64,000 bases of DNA from Polydactylus sextarius (lineage: Eukaryota > Chordata > Actinopteri > Polynemidae), in the NCBI GenBank assembly GCA_016801845.1, contig CM028926.1, positions 11,556,501 to 11,620,500 on the forward strand, in the 5' to 3' direction. Below are positions 1 through 11,410 of the stretch, piece by piece. Position numbers and translations under genes: made by a program. Numbering within the stretch: the first letter of the stretch is position 1; every line of letters begins with the position of its first letter. The notes under the pieces are model-generated. The model searched no databases. It saw nothing but the letters and a program-made list of their open reading frames with translations, and was not told the origin of the DNA.

Positions 1-2022
1 CCAAGAATCAAAAGCAGATCAAACAATCTTCATGTTCAACAGAGCCGCCTTAACGAAGCATGAAATCTATCAAAGGAGCAGGAATAAAGGTCGTTCAATC
101 AGAAAATGACTAGTAACTCACGTTAACTACAAGACGCACACTGGAAACTGAAACAATGGAGAGAAGGCACCAAAGGGTGGACTCTGACTGAGACACCAAC
201 TGATGCTGGACCCTGAGCCCCTGCCCCAGAGCTACAGGGTTTCCCAGCAGGTAGACTGGGCGTGGTCAGGTGGCAGGTTCAGCCCTGCACACCAAGGTGC
301 CACGTAAGGTCAATACATCACTGGGGCCACACGAGGGAGCCACGCAAAGAATGACCAGGAAACATGTCACGTGTCAGGGAGTCTTTTCACACCGATTAAA
401 ATGTTGTCTGAAGATTCAGTAAAAACCTGTGGAAATCCAGCGTCATCGCTGACAAATAAATGTATATAGGGTCATTTAATGATGGATCATCATTAACAAC
501 TGAAGCTGTAACTGTCCAGAGGTCAGTGGGTCAGCGGTTTAATGAGGTGAACCAACGAACACGTGGCACCGATTGAGATGTACAGACTCCTCTGACAACA
601 GGTTTTTACTTTGATCAGCTGTGACCTACTGAAATAATGAGACCTGAGGTGAAGCAACATGGCGCTCTAGTTCTGCTTCAGGAAGAGAACAACAACGTGA
701 CTTGTTTGTCTCAGCGGTTTGTGTTTCTGTCTCTGTGTGGTTTGTGTTTTGTTGCTCTGATCAACCATAAGTACAATCTACTTTTAGTCAATGTTGCAGT
801 GGAGGAGTCGCTGTTGAAAATCACCTCATGGTGTCAATTTAAAGTCTCTGCAGGCAAAAACTTCATCCGACTAATTATGAGTCCAAGTGAATCTCCAGGA
901 AAATAAAGTGTGTTCACACTGACAGATGTATATTTGTCCACGACAGAAACAACCAAGATGATGTTTCATGTGTGCGTGATGTTTCTGTTGTGGTGTAAAT
1001 ATGGCAGATATGTATAGAAATGTATCAGTTGGATCTTAGAAGAAAGTTTTGAATGTTTCTTTGAATCAGTGTTTTTCTGTGTAGGACTCATCTATTATTG
1101 ATTCTTCTTATGTCCACCAGCAGCTCACTCACAAACTCAACAGTCTCATTCTACAGGAGCTTAACGTCTGTTTATTTGCTCACAGTTCATTTCTCAGCTC
1201 TGAGTCGAGGATTTGAGCTGTTTCTCTCACACAGTAAAACACAGATGCTTCCTGGAACAGTTGTTTAACCAGAGTGGATGGTTGTAACTGTCATTGTGTT
1301 ATTAAAGTGAAAAGTCACAGCTAACGGTGTGGAGGCTGCAGAGCAGAAAGACACACAGCTCGTCTGCTGCAGGAAAGGAAGTGCTGCCTCTCTGTCAACA
1401 GTTTGTTGTGAGTCCTAATAACCACAGAGAACAGATTCATATCTGCTGCTGTTCACACTCACGAAGCCTCCTCCCTCTCTGTGGTTTGTCTCTTAGTGCC
1501 CCCCCACACAGAGTTAAACTGAGCCCCGCGACACACAGAGACCACCCACCTGGAGGTCTCAGCCTCGGAGGAGTTTTTATGTGGAGTTTGTAGGTGTGGA
1601 TATATCTGATCAATGGAGTCCATTTTCTGTTTCTGATGAGTTTATTTTCTCAAATCACATTTCAATCCAAACAGGCCACACTCTGCACAATGTGTTAAAC
1701 AGAAAGACGAGAAGAGAAAAATGTCTGGAAACCAGACGCTAATGATTCAGCTTCATTTTCTATCAATATACACGTCACAATTCAAAGTGGATACGGAGCA
1801 TTAAAACAACACTATAGCGCAGAATTTAAACTGAGTAACTGTAAATGTGTGTGTGTGATACATGTATTGATCATCTTCAGGCTGACTGTATCTAAGCTGT
1901 GGATAAAAAGAGACATTTGACATCAATGAGACGAAGCCACGAGATGCGACGGTGAGAACAGGCGAGCACAAAACGGTCGGTCGGTCGGTCGGTCGGTCGG
2001 CACGTGAGCAGTTGGAGGACGC
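1..2022. other. Non-coding 3' flank of TRG cassette 1
   Basis: No supportable gene. Short open frames here (for example 637-906 and 1327-1593) recur in copy 2 with start or length changes and resemble no protein family I know. The stretch next to the transmembrane exon (about 1,970-2,000) is a TCGG tetranucleotide tract lying in the presumed 3' UTR. Confidence 0.6.
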
Positions 2023-2153
2023 TCACTTGTTTGTGAGGCTCATCAGCAGAGAGAGTCCACAGCAGTACACCAGACTCTTCACTATCAGCACTGTGTAGAG
2101 CAGACAGAGCAGCTTCACCCTGCACTGAGGCTGGAGAGGATCCAGGGGAAGCA
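2023..2153 (-). CDS. TRG constant gene 1, transmembrane/cytoplasmic exon
   Basis: Last coding exon of TRGC copy 1, from acceptor ttctgttgcag to a TGA at 2023-2025. It encodes a short stalk, a membrane segment with a central lysine (LLCLLYTVLIVKSLVYCCG) and a tiny tail ending SLLMSLTNK. The intramembrane Lys within a ...VKSLVY... context is the classic TCR-gamma signature used to pair with CD3 and delta chains; human gamma has a similar LLKSVVY. Phase 1 entry matches the preceding connecting-peptide exon. A TCGG tetranucleotide tract follows about 25 bases after the stop. Confidence 0.85.
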
Positions 2154-2185
2154 CTGCAACAGAAAAGGATTCAAACAGAAATCAG

Positions 2186-2233
2186 TCAGCGGTCTGCTGC
2201 TCTGCTGTCTTTGACAGCGTCTCCACATGAAGC
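2186..2233. repeat. 48-bp direct repeat, unit a (TRGC intron)
   Basis: Identical to 2469-2516. The two units lie in the introns on either side of the connecting-peptide exon. The same pair exists in cassette 2 (about 13,602-13,649 and 13,885-13,932). Confidence 0.85.
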
Positions 2234-2347
2234 TGAAGTGTATGTTGAAATGGTTCAGTGATGAGCACACAGTGAACACACTGATATGAGCCTAACTGCA
2301 GCACAACATTGGAGCTGTCCGTGCAGAGAGGCAGCAGGTGATCTTAC

Positions 2348-2422
2348 AGTCAGCTTGCTGCAGAGCTGCCGGGGCTGGTGGATTTCTCTCTGGAGGACAG
2401 GAGGCTGCTGGAGCTGGAACCT
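2348..2422 (-). CDS. TRG constant gene 1, connecting-peptide exon
   Basis: A 75-base exon (phase 1 in, phase 1 out) between acceptor tgtgtttcag and donor gtaagatc. It encodes the extracellular stalk EVPAPAASCPPERN followed by PPAPAALQQAD. This is proline/alanine-rich with one cysteine, as expected for the inter-chain disulphide of a TCR. Joining C exon, this exon and the TM exon keeps one open frame throughout. Confidence 0.8.
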
Positions 2423-2468
2423 CTGAAACACAAAAGGAGTCAAATGTTTGGAGTTGCACTGAGAAACG

Positions 2469-2516
2469 TCAGCGGTCTGCTGCTCTGCTGTCTTTGACAG
2501 CGTCTCCACATGAAGC
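2469..2516. repeat. 48-bp direct repeat, unit b (TRGC intron)
   Basis: Second member of the repeat pair flanking the connecting-peptide exon; identical to 2186-2233. Confidence 0.85.
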
Positions 2517-2554
2517 CCGATCACTGCTCAACACAGTCACCGAGCCGTCGTTAC

Positions 2555-2863
2555 CGTGATCTGTCTGGGCCTCCACTCTTCCCCCCTCGTGGTTGACGCA
2601 GCAGCGGTATCTATACGTGCTGTCCTCTGTCTGACTGATCACCAAGATGGAGGCGGCGCGTCCCGGCACTCTGATCTCCAGCTGCTCTACGTCTTTAGGG
2701 GTCACCTCCTCCAGAGAACCGTCCTTCTTCTGTCTTTTCCAGGAGAACTGGACCCGAGGAGGAAACATGCCTGAGGCCAGACACAGCAGGGAGCTCTTCT
2801 CCTCCCGGGGGGCTCTGGATGCTGCTGGGTACACACTCACCCTGGGCTTCACTACCTGCTCAT
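2555..2863 (-). CDS. TRG constant gene 1, Ig-C domain exon
   Basis: A 309-base exon between an acceptor ending cttcag and donor cacg|gtaac. It encodes a single C1-type Ig domain. Visible landmarks are DEQVVKPRVSVYPAAS at the start, SSLLCLASGMFPP (first Cys), the core Trp in FSWKRQ, and the second Cys in YRYRCCVNHEGG. The wording matches teleost TCR gamma constant regions as I know them; an Ig light chain constant is the alternative, but the membrane exon with Lys excludes it. The J donor (phase 1, ending ACA|G) joins to AT|GAG to give Asp. The acceptor here is purine-rich compared with copy 2 (tctcaatcag). Intact, presumably functional. Confidence 0.85.
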
Positions 2864-3243
2864 CTGAAGCTTGACACACACACACATTCACACAGTCAAC
2901 AGCAGCTTCCAGCACTGCACTGCATTCAGTCTGATCCTGGAAACTACATGGACTCTGATCACTAAACTACTCATCAATACAGCACAAAGTTCACACATAT
3001 ACTGGATTCACCTTCACATATATTTACTGTGCTACATATCATGGTTCTATATTATGTTCATCATCAGAGAAACATCAAGTTACACAAAGTCAAAGACGGA
3101 CACAGTGTTTCAATTCTTTACATTCATATTGAACTTTTAGAAATCACACGTGTCGTCATCATATTATATTAGTATATTTACAGTATGTTGACAACACGGT
3201 TGTCATGAAAAGACATATTTAGCGTTATTTAAATACCATGACA

Positions 3244-4246
3244 GTCATAAGTAGAGATGCACCGATTGTCATTTTCTGGGCCCGTTCTGATTTTTCATAC
3301 TTTGACCTGACGATAGCGATTTTGGCGATTCCGTTTCATTTGTTCTAACTACTTTACAGCTCACACAAAGATTTATTTTCTGATGATCTTTTCTTTAATA
3401 CAACATTTTAACATAGAAATAGAAGCAGATTTTCAACGGTGGAAAACTCGAACATCTCAAACAAAGAAACAACAAACGGGTTTTGTTCTTTGTCCAAATC
3501 TAACTTCAGGTGTGGTATTAAAACATAATAATTCACACACATTTAAACAGTGCAGTGTTACAGAACAACCACTTTCTTCTTTTCACGTTCAATATCCAAC
3601 TAAAAACACTAAAACTATTTTCAGTGGTTCATCTGGACATAACACTCCAGCGTATCAGAGAACGGTGATTAAATATTTTGGCCGTATCTCTCTTTGGTGC
3701 GTCACTTTGTAGAGCGGTCCCTGAGCACTCGTCTCTCAGCCGACTGCTAACGGACCAATGTGACTCCTACAAGGCAGAGGACGGCTGGTTTGGATGAAAA
3801 CGGGCTTGTAGCTCACGGTCTACCTTAGCGCAGTTAGAAAGACCTTGGTGTCCTTGGTGTTTTTGTAACGTTTGACTTGTGACTTATTGACCCGGGAGTT
3901 TCCAATCAGTGAATATGTTTCCAAGTTGATCGAACTCTAATCAGACCGGTAGCGACAGTTTTTGGTGTCGTCCCTCCACGTCCTACTTTGGCCTCGCAGG
4001 TGTTGCGTGTTGTAAACTTGTCGTCTTCTTCAGACACGCTGAAGAGTTTCCATAGCGCTGACATGTTGGAGCTTAATCTGTGCCACTTGTACATGTGTGT
4101 GCACGTGAACCGCTGTGAGATATTGATCGTGTGGTGCACGAGTGCATTTGAGCCACATAAAATCATCACGTTTTAGAGCCAGCGACCGGTCGCCGGTCAC
4201 GGACCATCACGTGAAAACCGTCAATCGGTGCATCCCCAGTCATGAG
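3244..4246. mobile_element. Non-autonomous hAT-like element with target-site duplication (copy 1)
   Basis: About 990 bases (3252-4238) with terminal inverted repeats: left tagagatgcaccgattgtc, right (reverse complement) tggggatgcaccgattgac. It is flanked by an 8-bp duplication, gtcataag (3244-3251) versus gtcatgag (4239-4246). TIR style and 8-bp TSD fit hAT; no transposase frame is seen. The same insertion sits in copy 2, so it predates the cassette duplication. Confidence 0.75.
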
Positions 4247-5254
4247 ATATATACAGTGTTAACTGCATATTTCACAACATCAATAACATTACAGGGTTTT
4301 ATTCCTCATAGAAAACACAAACACATTTACCGTGATATATTTAGGTTATAGTTATATATATATTTACAGCCAAAGACGTGTGAAGGTGTTTGTGTGTTTT
4401 CTTATACCTACACAGGTATAGGTAGAATTACTCCATGTCAACATTAACAACTGGTCTGTGGCTGATGCTCATTGACATTTTGTGTCAGATAAATATATTA
4501 TATATTGATCATAATCTGAGGATTCAAACATTTACACTCACACTATTTTGAATCAACTCTACATTAAACTAAAGACGTGTTTTGGTTGAAGAAATATTTA
4601 CAGAACAGTTATTATCAGAAAACAAATAGAATAAAGACAATATAGAACTTATTTTTCTTCTAACGATTCCAGATATATTTCACATTATTGTTAATATGTC
4701 CAACACAAACAGACACATTCACCATCATATAAAAAGCGGTGACATTCATCACATGTACAGTTTTAACCTCATATAAAACAGATTTACTGTCAGTCAGTGT
4801 AATATATACTATGGTGGTATAGATCTGTATATATCATCATGTATGATATGTTATATACATAGAAAATGTACATGTCAGTCTGGTCATTATATTTAACCTA
4901 CACTCATCATATATTCACATATTCTTCTCTTATAAATATTTGTCATTTCTAATGTTTCATTGATTTTTATGTAAATAACTGCTTCCTTGTCTTTTTTATT
5001 GTTCCAGTCTTTAGGTTTTCAGGTAAAGTCTTTTTATAATAGTTTTGATCCTATTTATCTTCTGATAGAGTCTTTACTGTTCTCTTTTTTACACAGTCAG
5101 GAGAGTTGAAATGTCATGTCACTACTGCTGTACTCTGTACAACTAGTGACAAATAAAACATCTGACATTTTCAACCTTGAGCAGAAACTCACTTAAAACA
5201 CATTTTCAACGTCTTCAATAAAACGAGTGAAGGAAAATAAATGTTTGTTCTTAC

Positions 5255-5307
5255 CTGTTACAAACAGTTCAGTTCCAGGGCCAAAGGGATCGAGGCGTCC
5301 ATCATCA
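5255..5307 (-). CDS. TRG joining segment 1
   Basis: J segment of 53 bases reading DDGRLDPFGPGTELFVT, with the canonical F-G-X-G motif, ending ACA|G before donor gtaagaac. It is preceded (on the minus strand) by a perfect 12-RSS. Being too short for an ORF caller, it was found from the RSS. It is six bases shorter than its cassette-2 partner and differs from it in the 5' part. It would splice in phase to the C exon at 2863. Confidence 0.88.
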
Positions 5308-5335
5308 CACAGTGAAAATCACTAATACAAAAACC
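5308..5335 (-). promoter_or_regulatory. 12-bp-spacer recombination signal of J1
   Basis: On the plus strand the order is CACAGTG (5308-5314), a 12-base spacer (5315-5326) and ACAAAAACC (5327-5335), so heptamer and nonamer both match consensus. It pairs by the 12/23 rule with the V RSS at 8994-9031 and is the target of RAG recombinase. Confidence 0.92.
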
Positions 5336-5485
5336 CATGTGCTGTTGAACGTGTCCTCTGACGTGAGTGAGTCCACATTATGAACCAGGATCATATTTCA
5401 GCTCCATGATGTGTTTCTCTAATGTTCATATCAACATGACTGTCTCTTCTTTTCTTCTCTTTTTGTTCACAATCAAACATTTTGT

Positions 5486-5638
5486 GGCGCCCCGCGTTGG
5501 TGCCTTCTCTTTGCAGCGTTCAACGGTTCGAGTCCCGACCGAGACCAACTTTGCTGCGTGTCGTTCCCCCGCTGTCCTCTTCTGTTTCCTGTCAGTCTTC
5601 ACTGTCCCTGTCAATAAAGGTAAAAATGACCAGAAATA
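5486..5638 (+). mobile_element. tRNA-derived SINE (copy 1)
   Basis: Contains a B-box (ggttcgagtcc) and the fish SINE body ending ...tttcctgtcagtcttcactgtc...aataaaggtaaaaatgacc. The A-box part is degraded. Also present at 16,911-17,063, so it is older than the duplication. It is not a tRNA gene: no cloverleaf or anticodon arm can be drawn. Confidence 0.65.
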
Positions 5639-6839
5639 ACTTTAAAAACAATCAAAGGTTTCAACAAAGTTGATTGTAACAGTATAAAATGTCTCTTCCT
5701 GGTCTCCCTCTCTTCTTTCTCCCCCTCTCCTCCACCCTCCTCCCTCCATTTCCTCCTTCTTATCTCTTTTCTCTTTTCACCTCAACCACACTGTTGTAAC
5801 CACCTGTACATTTTGAATGAAAAACAAACTGGAATATGAACAGAATTACAAGAACACACTGAATCAACACGTCTGATGTAAAATAACAGAAAAAAACTAA
5901 CTAAAATACAGGTTTTTTTCTTTCAATAAACTTTCTGTTAAGATAAACATTCATCATCTATAAAACTACTGTTAAGACACATTTATAAATGTAACATCAT
6001 TTAATAATTACATAATAATTTACATGTAAACATCGATGAACAAACTAAACATCAGTAGAACGACCAAACAAGCATTTCAAAGTCCTGGTCTTCAGGATCC
6101 TCTCTGGTGGAACCAGGTCCAGTTTGGGTCCAGGAGACAGACACCCTTTCTACATTTAAGGTTAGATTGAAAACTAGATGACAGTTAGACAGCAGCTTAA
6201 CTAAAAGATGGTTCATCCTTTAGTTAAGCTGCTCCATGTCATTATATCAGTATATTACACATTACTACCAACCGTCTGCTCTCTCCTGTAGTTGTGCTCA
6301 ACGACAACATCCTGGACTCATTCATCTCAAACATCTGACTTGCGACACATTACAGAGCAGACGGAGCCTCCTAAGTGAGGTAAGACCTGAGGTGGTGGAC
6401 TGTGTGTTCACACTGACGGTGACTGGTGTCGACATGCTGCAGTAGTGAACCAGCTCTGCTCTCTGCTGATGGAGCTCATGATCATTAAATGTTGACTTTC
6501 GATCTGCTTCAGGAGTATCCAGCCATGTTAGTGGTCACTGTTTACGTCCCATCCAGATCCAACAAGTTGGATCTAGATTGGATGGGATGTCTTCCTCCCC
6601 CTCTCCCCCGTCCTCCTCCCTCCCTGTCCTCTGTCTCTTCTCTGTCTTCATTTCTCTCCAGCCGGTCGAGGCAGATGACGTCCACTCTGAGTCTGGTTCT
6701 GATGGAGGTTTCTTCCTGTTAAAAGGGACTTTTTCCTCCATTGTCACCAAGAGCTGCTCATTGTGGAAATGTTGGTTTCTCTATGTAAAGAGACTTGAGA
6801 TAAATGTTTTATGATCTGACGCTATATAAATAAAACTGA

Positions 6840-7700
6840 ATTGAATTGAAGGGGACGTTCACCCCGGCATTAATGAACACAGACAGCACACCCAGACAGT
6901 TTCCCAGGGACTTGTTACTCTGCTGAACTTCAACACTCATGTAGGTAACGACAGTGTGACCTGGAGGGGCATGCGTGCTCCACATCATGTGGACTCGTTG
7001 GACTCGTTCCCAGTTGGTGTTGGACTTCACTTGGACTGGACTTTGTCACCAGTTCTGTTCATAATTCTTATGGACGGAGGAGGGTGTCAGCTTCGGTGCC
7101 TCAGAATCCCGTCTTTGCTTTTTGTGGTGACGTGGTTCTGTTGGCATCATCAAACACCGGCACTGAGGCAGCTCGCAGCCGAGTTTGTAAGCAGCTAGAA
7201 TGAGGATCAGCACCTCCAAGTCCGAGGCCGTGGTTCTCAACTGGAGAAAGGTGGAGTTTCTGCCCCGAGTGGAGAAGTTCAAGTGTCTCAGGGTCTTGTT
7301 CACAAGTGATGGGAGGTGGGAGCAGGAGATGGACTGACAGACCTGGTCTGTCGTGGTGAAGAGGGAACTGAGCCATAACGTGAAGCTCTTAATTTAGCGG
7401 CACATCTACATTCTGACTCTCACCTACGGTCATGAGCTGTGGATAGTAACCGAAAGAATGAGAGTAGAGCTGCTGCTCCTCCACGTTGAGAGGGGCCAAC
7501 TGAGGTGGCGAGGGCATCTGGTTCGGTTGGCCCCTGAACGCCTCCAAAGGGACACACTGGGAGGAGACCTCGGGGAAGACCCAGGACACGATGGACAGAC
7601 TATGTCTCGAGGCTGGCCTGGGAACACTTGGGGGACCCCTCAGAAGAGTTGGTGGAAGTGGCTGAGGAGAGGAGAGTCGGTGCCTCCCTCCTGACGCTGT
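6840..7700 (+). mobile_element. Internally deleted LINE (non-LTR retrotransposon) remnant
   Basis: Plus-strand translation in broken frames gives endonuclease-like NTHVGNDSVTWRG near 6930, then reverse-transcriptase 3' wording such as TLTYGHELWIVTERM (about 7410-7460) and RGQLRWRGHLVRLAPERL (about 7490-7550). This is a very common fish LINE 3' end. Stops and frameshifts throughout; clade not assigned. Confidence 0.7.
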
Positions 7701-8006
7701 CCCTGCGACCCAGAACCGGATAAAGTGGTGGAAGATGAGACGAGATGGAAGTAATCTAGAGTGTGGCTCCTGAAAAGATTCATGTGGAATCATGTGGGCC
7801 CAGTAACTCGTGCTGGGCTGGACCGGGAAGCAGCTCTACATCTCACTACGACAGAGCACAGGGGAAGGAAAGGTGGGTGCTGGTCCAGGATGAGGTGTGA
7901 GTATCGGTCACAGAGGAGAGAGACAGTAGGACGGTTTGGATGAGGCAGCGGGGAGCCTGAACAAGATGGCAGCGACTGGTAGAGCCTTGTTCTTGTCTGT
8001 GAGAAT

Positions 8007-8434
8007 ATACTGTATTGACCCAAATGTAAGAGGGTATTTTTCCCAAGAAAAAAGTCTGAAAAAGACGTTGTGGTCGTCTTATATTCTGGGTCCAGAGACC
8101 CGGGGTCTGAACCAACAGGTGGCGTCAAACATCTTCTCATACACACCAGTGACCTGGAGAGATGCGACCGCAATTACAATAATTACAATAATTATTACTG
8201 TAATGCTAATGCTAAAGCTCACATTCATGTTAAACAGCGCTCCTAGTGGCCGCCTGCATCGTGATGTTTATATGCTGTGCAGCTGTTCACTAGTTCAAAT
8301 CCCCATCTAGACAAGCTTCCCTGTGTGTGTCCTCCTCCATTCCTGTGCTACTACAGGTCATGTGCTCGCTCACTAATTCTTCCAAAAATGGGTCTTGAAA
8401 AACAGGAGTCGTCTTATGTTCGGGTCAAGACGGT
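8007..8434. mobile_element. Small TIR element (MITE)
   Basis: Left end actgtattgacccaaatgta and right end (reverse complement) taccgtcttgacccgaacat form imperfect terminal inverted repeats. Such 'tattgacccaaatataag' termini are common in teleost MITEs. No open frame of note. Confidence 0.5.
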
Positions 8435-8993
8435 AATTAAAGTTATATTTTTCATTGTTAGTTCTTATATGACACAAATGTGTAATTTGACTACGTCAAA
8501 CACATTTATTCACATTTATTATTACTTAGTTTTAAAGTGGATGTTTTACAACAGTTGTGAATAACACTGACTTTCAGCATTGACTTGTTTCAGTTGTCTT
8601 GTTGCTGCCTGTTTTTGACCACCTGCCTGTTTGTTGTTTCAGCCTGTTGCCTGGTTAATGTTCCTGTCAGCGACCACTGCCCACGCCCTGACTTCACCTA
8701 CTGTTTGGCCTCGCCTGCCTCTGTCTGCCGAGCCTTAATGAAGGTGAAGTGTTTTCAGCTCTGACCTGTGTCTCTGAGAGCTTCTTGTTTTATTATTGTG
8801 CTTCTGTATTTCTTCTTTGTCCTCACTGTGTGGAACAACAGGAAAGCTGCTGAAATATCTGCTCAGATATGAATCAATATCAAATCAAATGAAGACAAAC
8901 TGTGTGAGATGGAGGTGAAATATGTGAAGCTGGGCTGTGGTTTACTGCTCTCTTCCTGTCACTGACTCTGTTTGACATCTGTTCATCTGTTCA

Positions 8994-9031
8994 GGTTTTT
9001 GTTCAGGCTTCACGCAGCTTTTCTCACTGTG
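8994..9031 (-). promoter_or_regulatory. 23-type recombination signal of V1
   Basis: Plus-strand order is GGTTTTTGT (8994-9002), a 22-base spacer (9003-9024) and CACTGTG (9025-9031). On the minus strand this reads heptamer CACAGTG, 22, nonamer ACAAAAACC, directly after the V codons ...CACLVS. Spacer is one base short of 23, within normal variation. Confidence 0.92.
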
Positions 9032-9338
9032 GAAACTAAACAGGCGCAGTAGTAGGAGGCTGAATGAAAGATTTCAACTGACTTTATCTCCAATTCACAC
9101 ATGTTCTGTTCACACTTAGCTGAGAAATCCTTGACCTGAGGATGATTGGAATTTGACCGAATTTCACCATCACTTTTGTCAATATGCAGAATGTGTGTGA
9201 ATGTTTCTGTTTTCTTCTTCTGGAACCAGTATATCCAATTACCACTACACTGTTGAGTTTGACAGGTGAAGGAGACACTTTGACCTTTTCTCCTGGTCAA
9301 TGTTACCTGGTCCTGAGTCAGCTGTGCTGCCATCAGCG
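9032..9338 (-). CDS. TRG variable exon, V1
   Basis: V-domain exon of 307 bases between acceptor tgcttctctacag and the RSS. Reads MAAQLTQDQVTLTRRKG (FR1), first Cys in SFTCQTQQC, core Trp in WIYWFQKKKTETF (FR2), then HPQVKDFSAKCEQNMCELEI (FR3) and YYCACLVS (second Cys, CDR3 start). The YWFQKKKTETF...HPQ.KDFSA...YYCAC pattern is that of teleost gamma V regions. No stop or frameshift, so functional. It differs from V2 at about 40 positions, clustered in CDR1 and CDR2, although the surrounding DNA is almost identical. Confidence 0.87.
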
Positions 9339-9430
9339 CTGTAGAGAAGCAGACAGACAGATGAAGGTCAGTGTGACAGTGTTTGTTAAAGGTTGAGTTT
9401 GTTGGCTCCTGATTGGCTGGAAACACTCAC

Positions 9431-9473
9431 CTGAACACAGACAGCACAGAGCAGCAGCAGGGAGGAAAAGCAT
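9431..9473 (-). CDS. TRG V1 leader exon
   Basis: A 43-base exon, ATG at 9471-9473, encoding the signal peptide MLFLPAAALCCLCS, with donor ctgtgttcag|gtgagtgt. Phase 1 joins CG|CTG of the V exon to give ...CLCSALMAAQ. The exon and its 92-base intron are identical in cassette 2. Confidence 0.87.
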
Positions 9474-11410
9474 TTTGTGCCGTGGTGTTTCCTCTGGTGA
9501 ACCTGGGGAGAAGTGGCGCTCTGATGCAGCTGAGGTCAAACCAGGACGAGCCGCCAGATCAGACCGGGACCACGTGGTTTCTAACGGGTCCTCAAAGCTC
9601 CCGTCGGCCCCCGCGGCCCACAGAGAAGCCGACTGACGGCTCAGCTCAAGCTGTCGTGTGGTTTTCCGCTGAGTGGGAGGTTTTAAAGGGAAAGAAACAT
9701 GACAAACTCTGCTGAGTTGAACAGTGAAAATGATCATTTCGTGGCAGCAACATTAAAGTATAAAAAGCTTCTGTTTGTCAGTGTGTGACTGGTCAAACTG
9801 AGACCTTCAGTCTCCAACATGCTGTTTGTGTTCAACCTTCAAATGTCTGCTGCTGAAAAAGAGTTTTCAACAGAGACCAGGACCCTGAAGCCAAACTGGT
9901 CCTGATAGTCAGAGCAGCAGCTAGCATGGCTGCCATCAGTGTGTGAGGCTAAATGTAAAGACTGTGGATCGAAGCTTCATTCAAATACACACATTTACCA
10001 CATGTATATATGTGCTTTAACATACAGTATGTGACATCAGCTCCATCTGCTCTGTGCTGCTGCTGTCAGGAAGAAAACTGACTCTCTGCTGCCCTCTGGT
10101 GGCTCAGACTGACGTTATCCTCGTCAGCTGTTTGAAGGCTGTTAATCTTCCTGCTGCTGCTTCATGTTAAAACCTTTATACTGGTGAAACAGCAGCAGGC
10201 TTTTATTGTGAAAGAGGAAGTAAAAGCCTCTGTGTTTTGGACCGTTTGGTTCGTGGACGTTTCATGAAGTGAAGGTTATAAAATCAGACCAGAGTCCTGT
10301 ACCAGTCAGTGAGTCCAACAGACCAGGATCTGGTCCAGTTCTCTGCTTCACTAACTAACAGTCTCAGTCTCTCTCAGCTCCTCTGAAGCTGCTCATCAAC
10401 TCCATCAGTCAACCAGGTGTTTCCAGTCTAGATGTGAGCGTTCACCTAAAAAAGAGGCGGAGTTTGCAGCAGACGTCCAATCACAAACATGAAAGAACCA
10501 GTAGCAGAGCGGAGACTTAACAGCTGAAGAGCAGACGATGATTTTACAACAACATGAGGAAAACCGGCCGATAATCCAGGAAAAAAGCAACACGGTGGCA
10601 GCTGCTAGAAACACACAAAGGAGACACAAAGTCCAAACAAAAGGCTCCACACAACTAAAAGACACGGAGGAGACTATGCACTAACAATGACTATGAAAGA
10701 CTCTGAAGTTACTGAGGAACAAACAGAGGATGAACACAAGTCAGAGGATGTTGACAGGAAGATCCAACAAGGAGCAATGGAGAAAGGGAGGTTTCTATCC
10801 ACAAGGAGGGGACAAGACCAGACACAGGTGTAACACATTAGAGCGGGGTCAGGTGATCACACAGGAGGGAAAACACAGGAAGTAAGACACAGGAAAACCA
10901 TTTCAAAATAAAACAGGAAGTTACACTAAATGCTCCAATAAGACTGAAGCGAAGGGCCCACATGTCCTGATGAACATGTTACAGTTGAAGATGAAACTGA
11001 AGAAAGTGTTATTGAAGAAAGTGTCGGGGCAGCGTGGTTTGGAGTAGAGGGAGCGTGTGGTGAGCAGACGGTCTCGGTCAGAAGACGTCACTGATGTGGA
11101 GGGAGGACACGGAGACGGCAGGTTTCAGTGAAACACCAGTGGCTTTTATTTCCTTCAATCAAATTAAAGTTCATTCAGCTTGACTGCTGTTGGATTATGA
11201 GTGTGCTGCATGAGAAAGAAAGAAAATGATAAGTCGACGATCCAGAATCATCAGTGGGTACGGATGATCCATATTCACTAACAAACAAACTATCACCATC
11301 TCCACAGTAAACTGAAATATCCAATAAACAATGGAAGAGGAAAGGGACGTCGATCTGGAGTCAGTCAATCAATCATCTCCACATGGCACAAGCTCAACAA
11401 GCCCAACAAA
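9474..11410. other. TRG V1 5' flank and inter-cassette spacer
   Basis: Contains the V1 upstream region (shared with cassette 2 up to 10,106) and a dispersed element (10,385-10,612). A short frame at 11,331-11,546 starts MEEERDVDLESVNQSSPHG; I do not recognise it, and its 3' part is altered in the copy at the window start, so I do not call it a gene. Confidence 0.55.
10385..10612 (-). repeat. Dispersed element, inverted partner of 19,022-19,245
   Basis: About 228 bases closely matching the reverse complement of 19,022-19,245, with small differences. Spans a minus-strand frame (10,405-10,665) that I judge non-coding. Probably an interspersed repeat of unknown class. Confidence 0.75.

Larger units (their letters stand above)
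5884..8774. other. Copy-1-specific J-V interval
   Basis: This 2.9-kb stretch has no close counterpart in cassette 2; homology breaks after ctgatgtaaa and resumes at gagagcttcttg. It holds a LINE fragment (about 6840-7700), a TIR element (8007-8434), a SINE-like tail (about 8570-8760) and otherwise unremarkable AT-rich sequence. No gene seen. Confidence 0.7.
1..10106. repeat. TRG cassette duplication, copy 1 (left end outside window)
   Basis: Long direct repeat of 11,411-22,199. The offset is 11,410 bases at the left end and about 12,091-12,093 around V, because the J-V interval has different insertions. Outside that interval the two copies agree nearly base for base, with only scattered substitutions and short indels. 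Homology stops at the shared ggtggctca (10,098-10,106 versus 22,191-22,199). The unit carries one V, one J and one C gene of T-cell receptor gamma type, all on the minus strand. Confidence 0.9.

Noticed and set aside
637..906. 89-codon frame MRPEVKQHGALVLLQ
   Set aside because: Partner at 12,054 has a different start because of an indel; no family resemblance; lies in the TRG 3' flank.
1327..1593. 88-codon frame, repeated at 12,723
   Set aside because: Conserved only because the whole region is duplicated; no splice context or similarity to known proteins.
5486..5638. Possible tRNA gene (B-box seen)
   Set aside because: Only the B-box is recognisable; the body and tail are those of a SINE.
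10405..10665. 86-codon minus frame MSFSCVEPFVWTL
   Set aside because: Coincides with a dispersed element whose inverted copy at 19.1 kb does not keep the frame.
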